Below are positions 60,501-64,000 of a stretch of 64,000 bases of DNA, one piece after another; the first letter of the stretch is position 1, and each line of letters starts with the position of its first letter. The position numbers were made by a program, and so were the translations under genes. Source of the DNA: Pseudanabaena yagii GIHE-NHR1 (GTDB lineage: Bacteria > Cyanobacteriota > Cyanobacteriia > Pseudanabaenales > Pseudanabaenaceae); assembly GCF_012863495.1 (NCBI RefSeq), contig NZ_JAAVJL010000001.1, positions 868,001 through 932,000 on the forward strand. The letters are read 5' to 3'. The notes under the pieces are model-generated. The model was not told where the DNA came from. It did no database searches and was given only the letters and a program-made list of their open reading frames with translations.

Positions 60501-61713
60501 AATGCAACAGGTCAAGCAAGATCTCGCCGCCCTCTCCGATCGCCTTACCGATTGGCAACATAACCGCGAAGAATTAAAAAAATTCTTCCCAAGAGGTCCC
60601 GCGCGAGTCGTTCTCTACATCGATGACCTAGATCGTTGTCCACCCGATCGCGTTGTCGAAGTCCTAGAATCAGTCCAACTCCTGCTCAACACAAAATTAT
60701 TCATTGTCGTGTTAGGCATCGATGATCGCTATATCGCCCGTGCCTTAGAACAAGTCTACGAAGGCGTTCTCAAGCGTGGCGGCAAACCCTCTGGACTTGA
60801 CTATCTCGAAAAAATCATCCAGATTCCCTACAGAATGCGCCCCATTTCATCCTCACAGATTGACAGTTACCTTCGCGCCCAAACCAAAATAGCCAAGCCC
60901 CAAGCCCCATCAACACCTGTTGAAAAAGACGACATCCCCACAAAAATAAAACCACAGGAAGAAACACAAGAAGCGATCGCACCTTTATCAGATCTAAGTG
61001 TTCAAACTTCCGAAGTTATGGAACCTGAAGCATCTGCGATCGACACCCCAGAATCCTTAGAAAATCCACAATCCATCCCCACTCAAACCACTCAAGCATC
61101 GACCATTCAAACCCCACAAGCCCCAACTTTCACAGATGAGACTACATTCCTCGAAACCATCGCCCAAACCATCGAATTTGAAGAATCAGAATTTCAACTG
61201 TTAGTCAACTGCTGCAAACATGTTGACATCACACCCCGCACCGCCAAACGACTGATCAACATCTACAAGATCTTGCAAATTATCTGGTCAACGCGCAGTC
61301 AAAAAGGAGCAAAAGCCCCCACAGATCAAGACAAGCGCATCGTTATGTCATTTCTGGCGCTTTCAGGACGCTACCCCACCTATATGCGAAACCTATTTGA
61401 AGAAATTGACTTACTTTTTGAAGAAATGATTTCAATTGACTTACTTTTTGAAGAAATGATTTCAGAAGAATCTCCCCTTGAAATTTACCTAGAAGAACTA
61501 CTCGAACCCATCAAGCCCACAGCGAAAGAAAGAGATCGCTATGCCCAGAGAGAATGGCGCAAATTTACCAACGACATTAAACGAATGCTTGAACCTGATC
61601 AAGCTCACCCCACCAAAATCAAAGTTGATCGCGAAATTTTTAACCTCATGCTCTCCTTCTGCTTTGTCGGTGATATCGGCTACGATCCCGATGATTTCGA
61701 GTCAAAGGTCTGA
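57517..61713 (+). CDS. WD40-KAP P-loop NTPase, membrane-associated
   Basis: The 1398-residue protein starts with seven WD40 repeats (residues about 45-335, e.g. VNSVAFSPDGKKIVSGS), a complete propeller, followed by a KAP-family NTPase. Walker A is SWGSGKS (K394) and Walker B RVVLYIDDLDRCPP (D1036, D1037, D1039). Between them lie two or three membrane spans (about 543-572, 817-833 and 897-917), Gln/Lys-rich coiled coils (about 725-770 and 925-970) and no other domain. This insertion of membrane helices inside the P-loop domain is typical of KAP NTPases. The C-terminus contains FKKINK-like and Asp/Glu-rich helices. KAP proteins are linked to membrane-localised signalling and possibly to phage or stress response. 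Confidence 0.88.
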   Translation: MDAEFLSEVQPMQQQMQQEVQEMYFEEEAPDESDSVAEDIANPVIFARLESEVLSVAFSPDDGRKIIAGLKNGTLQLFNATSGKPIRKPFQGHESRVSSLAFSPDGKKIVSGSYDQTLRLWDLQGSQDEKFFIRQEENYVNSVAFSPDGKKIVSGSIANTLLLWDLEGNHNSFQGHEQAVYSVAFSPDGKKIVSGSIDKTLRLWDLNGNHNIFRGHESTVNSVAFSPDGKMIVSGSNDKTLRLWDLNGKTHNIFRGHESTVNSVAFSPDGKTIISGSNDETLHLWDLNGKIHNTFRGHEDRVSSVAFSPDGKTIISGSNDKTIRLWTLDGNPLLNLADRSRQIEIPQGVANDSAQGEDCLNVQDEIEAMATVLMLRSLQPPMAVGILGSWGSGKSFGMYLIQQRIEAIRKQKLTRLQAWGDTNFPDDTQIMSPYVGHIYQISFNAWTYAKSDLWASLMQEIFYELNRQITLERQIGIFLSSSTAYQENKKEKPESSSLEKSSPTRNIDRLIYNPFKKINKTIQTSIERSQTALAIFSQQILNFWLVQFILHIITFVLIILFLIYALFVDLFHLASKIGNPPSPFIIWLSKQFRAYYSPNNLKKSYDSWNERIESVIEHLLFLLLDSFPKRLKDSKKNLEIVKQSKNPKPATNPDPETDPYQQKKFEQTLLNGGDFWRVLYLTNDEERRAFIESNDRLKKFKDWKDPTSNSNYLWNTLDKSKQEEQQRLKQQEQELQKKEQELQRQLKSAEAEVKQQLNHRKATALWTPIVKAIARLLFSKEEIEKYKNEIEKLAEAGKTTNETIALIKKVVTSWQGLIALFLMTLLIVLTLDPATRTAIFTATQNLLEQTGLASLFDRIIPTEAKNNFTELSHIIRDWFANFPQWIESIRTQIPSGVQIITAIVAAVTTLIPILKTLNNYLNSVQKEQAKIQSDREFLLKQKQSDSESLVKEVAQLKLQVAEQKQRVGLTANYASLMDFVSDRLQVDDYGKRLGLMQQVKQDLAALSDRLTDWQHNREELKKFFPRGPARVVLYIDDLDRCPPDRVVEVLESVQLLLNTKLFIVVLGIDDRYIARALEQVYEGVLKRGGKPSGLDYLEKIIQIPYRMRPISSSQIDSYLRAQTKIAKPQAPSTPVEKDDIPTKIKPQEETQEAIAPLSDLSVQTSEVMEPEASAIDTPESLENPQSIPTQTTQASTIQTPQAPTFTDETTFLETIAQTIEFEESEFQLLVNCCKHVDITPRTAKRLINIYKILQIIWSTRSQKGAKAPTDQDKRIVMSFLALSGRYPTYMRNLFEEIDLLFEEMISIDLLFEEMISEESPLEIYLEELLEPIKPTAKERDRYAQREWRKFTNDIKRMLEPDQAHPTKIKVDREIFNLMLSFCFVGDIGYDPDDFESKV
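61405..61464 (+). repeat. In-frame 30-base tandem duplication in WD40-KAP gene
   Basis: attgacttactttttgaaga plus aatgatttca occurs twice head to tail without a mismatch, encoding IDLLFEEMIS twice. The exact identity points to a very recent duplication. Confidence 0.9.
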
Positions 61714-61737
61714 TTAGCAAAAAACTAAGCTTTAGTA

Positions 61738-64000
61738 TTAACCTGTTTGCGATTCGATCGCCCCTTCAGCATCATTGGCGATCGCCTTTAAGCGATCCAA
61801 CATATCCGCAGTCACATCTTGCCACATCCCACGCTGATTCGCTTCTAGTAGACGTTCTGACATATCTCGCAACGCCCAAGGATTGCTAGACTTAATAAAA
61901 TTCTGGACTTCAGGATTAAAAATATATGCCTCCGCAACACCCTCATACATGAAGTCAGAAACGCAGTCAGTCGTAGCATCATAGGCAAACAGATAATCAA
62001 GGGTTGCCGACATTTCAAAAGCCCCTTTGTAACCGTGACGCATTGCTCCCGCTATCCATTTGGGATTAACGACACGCGATCGATAGACTCGCGCAATCTC
62101 TTCACTCAATTTGCGAACCTTGGGCTGTGCCATCCGTGAATTATCACCAAAGTACACTTCTGGAGCGTTACCAGATATGGATTTGACAGCCGTTGTCATC
62201 CCACCCTGAAATTGATAATAATCATCGGAATCGAGAATGTCATGCTCGCGATTGTCCTGATTTTGCAGTACGATTTGCATATTACTGAGTCGCTGGTTAA
62301 AAGCTTCAGGGGCGGATTTACCCTCGGATTTACTGGTATAGGCGTAGGCACTCCAATTGATATAGGCTCGCGCTAAATCCTGCTCACTTTCCCAGTTTTG
62401 CGACTCGATCAAACCTTGCAAACCTGCACCATAGGCGCTTGGCTTGGAGCCAAATACCCGATAACGCGATCGCTCTTGGGCTTGTTCTAAAGTTAATCCT
62501 TCTCTTTGCCATTGTACGGATTCTGCTTGAACTTTTGCCGCTAGGGGATTCTGATCAGCAGGTTCATCAAGATTCGCCACTGCATTCACCGCACTATCAA
62601 ATAAATCGATGAGATTTGGGAATGCATCTCGAAAGAATCCTGAAATCCGCAAAGTCACATCCACACGGGGACGACTGAGGATCGATAAAGGCAAAATCTC
62701 AAAATCCACCACGCGCCGCGATACGCCATCCCAAACAGGTTGCACGCCTAATAAAGCCAGCGCTTCAGCTAGGTCATCACCACCCGTTCGCATTGTGGAA
62801 GTTCCCCAAATCGATAGCCCTAAGGTTTGTGGATATTCGCCATGCTCTTGCGTGTAAGTTTCGATCAGCACATCCGCAGCCTTACGCCCAATATCCCAAG
62901 CGGTTTCGGTCGGTACTGCGCGAATATCGACCGAATAGAAGTTCCGTCCAGTGGGTAATACTTCGGGTCTGCCCCTTGTCGGCGCACCTGATGCGCCACT
63001 AGGTACATATTCACCATTGAGTCCGCGCAGGAGATTCGTAATTTCTTGACTAGTTTTGTAGAGAGAGGGGAGGAGGCGATCGCGAATCCATGTTAGTTCT
63101 GTTTGAATCACCAGACCCTCACCCCAACCCTCTCCCGCAGGAGAGGGAGCAAGAAAAAGATTCCTATTCCCCTCTCCTGCGGGAGAGGGTCTAGGGGTGA
63201 GGGCATCCACCAACTCCGCTGCATATTCCTCTATAACTTCTACTGCATCGCCGATAATCCGACAATTCGCTAAACGTGGATGAGAAATTGCTGGAAGTGA
63301 ATCGCCTAAATTCGCAGTCAATGGATCGAAATCTAGACCCCAGTCTTGCGCGATCGCTCGCGTCAGCCCCAAACGATGAGCCGTCGGATTACGGGCGATC
63401 GCTACGACTAAATCCCTTAACTGCCGACCTTCTGGGCATTGACCGAAAATATGCAAACCATCACGAATTTGTGCTTCCTTAATTTCGCAAAGATAACCAT
63501 CGGCAGTGGTGAGAATCGTATTCAGCGAATCCTCTAAACGATCTAGGGAAATTCCTAAATCATGATAGAGATTTTCCTGCTTGATGGTTTCGATCAGGCG
63601 ATCGCGAATCATGCACAAGCGTGAAGGATCTAGGGTTTCTGCTTCGTAATATTCATCAATCAAGCCTTCCAATTGCTGCAAGCCACCATACAACTCGGCG
63701 CGAGTCATCGGCGGCGTGAGGTGATCGAGAATGACCGCTTGCGATCGCCTTTTCGCTTGAGAACCTTCTCCAGGGTCATTGACAATAAAGGGATAAAAAT
63801 GGGGCATCGCACCAAAGGCGGCTTCAGGATAGCAATTTTCTGACAGAGCCACACTTTTTCCAGGAAGCCATTCGAGATTGCCATGTTTGCCGATATGGGC
63901 GATCGCGTGGGCATTAAACTTGTCGCGCACCCAATGATAGAAAGCCATATAGTCATGGGTTGGCTCTAAATCGGGCGCATGGTAATTGAGGGTAGGATCG
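61738..64000 (-). CDS. cobN: Cobaltochelatase subunit CobN (5' end outside window)
   Basis: The frame is open from the right edge to the stop at 61738-61740, about 754 codons, so only the C-terminal part of a family usually near 1250 residues is here. The key block AHIGKHGNLEWLPGKSVALS is preceded by HDYMAFYHWVRDKF, matching the CobN metal-binding region; upstream codons in the same frame continue the homology (NYHAPDLEPTHDY). YPQTLGLSIWGTSTMRTGGD and SLDVRAVPTETAWDIG-like text also fit. CobN inserts Co2+ into the corrin ring with CobS/CobT or ChlI/ChlD. A repeat inserted at 63116-63203 adds residues TPRPSPAGEG and APSPAGEGWGEG in frame. Confidence 0.93.
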   Translation of the reverse strand, partial: DPTLNYHAPDLEPTHDYMAFYHWVRDKFNAHAIAHIGKHGNLEWLPGKSVALSENCYPEAAFGAMPHFYPFIVNDPGEGSQAKRRSQAVILDHLTPPMTRAELYGGLQQLEGLIDEYYEAETLDPSRLCMIRDRLIETIKQENLYHDLGISLDRLEDSLNTILTTADGYLCEIKEAQIRDGLHIFGQCPEGRQLRDLVVAIARNPTAHRLGLTRAIAQDWGLDFDPLTANLGDSLPAISHPRLANCRIIGDAVEVIEEYAAELVDALTPRPSPAGEGNRNLFLAPSPAGEGWGEGLVIQTELTWIRDRLLPSLYKTSQEITNLLRGLNGEYVPSGASGAPTRGRPEVLPTGRNFYSVDIRAVPTETAWDIGRKAADVLIETYTQEHGEYPQTLGLSIWGTSTMRTGGDDLAEALALLGVQPVWDGVSRRVVDFEILPLSILSRPRVDVTLRISGFFRDAFPNLIDLFDSAVNAVANLDEPADQNPLAAKVQAESVQWQREGLTLEQAQERSRYRVFGSKPSAYGAGLQGLIESQNWESEQDLARAYINWSAYAYTSKSEGKSAPEAFNQRLSNMQIVLQNQDNREHDILDSDDYYQFQGGMTTAVKSISGNAPEVYFGDNSRMAQPKVRKLSEEIARVYRSRVVNPKWIAGAMRHGYKGAFEMSATLDYLFAYDATTDCVSDFMYEGVAEAYIFNPEVQNFIKSSNPWALRDMSERLLEANQRGMWQDVTADMLDRLKAIANDAEGAIESQTG
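63116..63203. repeat. REP-like palindromic repeat inside cobN
   Basis: ccctcaccccaaccctctcc ... ggagagggtctaggggtgag is an 88-base inverted repeat with inner arms ccctctcccgcaggagaggg and cccctctcctgcgggagagg. This element is widely scattered in bacterial genomes and yields PSPAGEG peptides where it lands in genes. Here it is translated within CobN between two conserved segments. Confidence 0.85.

Noticed and set aside
57517-61713. WD40-KAP gene called part of a phage-defence island
   Set aside because: No nuclease, methylase, integrase or other defence gene is adjacent; KAP alone is insufficient evidence.

Overview
The window looks like cyanobacterial chromosome, most like a Pseudanabaena-type genome, though the genus is only a guess. 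The evidence is the very frequent octamer GCGATCGC (HIP1), two ammonium transporters behind perfect NtcA-type sites, ferredoxin-type sulfite reductase, cobalamin genes (cbiT, cbiJ, cobN), BLUF photoreceptor cyclases, XisH/XisI, STRR-type heptamer repeats and many paired palindromes between genes. I see no rRNA, phage, IS transposase or CRISPR array. One tRNA (Ser, anticodon CGA) is present. Both edges cut a gene: an MFS transporter on the left and cobN on the right.

Layout. 1-7.1 kb: MFS transporter, NUDIX hydrolase, cytoplasmic alpha-amylase, a CsbD/CsbD/GlsB stress trio, a Pro/Thr-rich membrane protein and an Orn/Lys/Arg decarboxylase. 7.2-10.5 kb: a P-loop ATPase followed by a TPR protein. 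10.6-18.5 kb: sulfite reductase, two amt genes, a Ctp protease. 18.5-24.3 kb: a NarL-type regulator, a T4-like RNA repair pair (Rnl1-type ligase plus PseT-type kinase/phosphatase), a PPOX flavoprotein and a UvrD/AddB-like protein. 24.5-28.3 kb: tRNA-Ser, then a run of small minus-strand enzymes ending at a GST gene that faces a TetR regulator across twin operators. 28.3-39.9 kb: xisHI, a VIT/VWA protein, cdsA, a J-domain protein, asd-dapA-RNase J (a Synechocystis-like lysine/RNase J order), a DUF167 gene, cbiT and mobA. 39.9-46.5 kb: a Ser/Thr kinase, two tandem photoactivated-cyclase genes, rpiA, cysK. 46.7-49.3 kb: accessory small genes with toxin-antitoxin features, including a truncated VapC. 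49.3-57.2 kb: two-component genes, split by cbiJ; the second group contains two kinases with almost identical catalytic modules. 57.5-61.7 kb: a 1398-residue WD40-KAP NTPase. 61.7-64 kb: cobN.

How it fits together. Housekeeping and assimilation genes (S, N, lysine, cobalamin, NADPH/pentose) are interleaved with signalling genes for light, c-di-GMP and cAMP. The most unusual items are the RNA repair pair with a possible structured leader RNA that has a second diverged copy 4.9 kb away; the tandem BLUF cyclases, one of which has lost the Thr at the purine-recognition position; the ATPase/TPR pair; the WD40-KAP protein; and repeat elements that have entered coding sequences in frame (decarboxylase, TPR protein, CobN). 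Gene ends repeatedly carry perfect palindromes with a three-base loop but unrelated arms.
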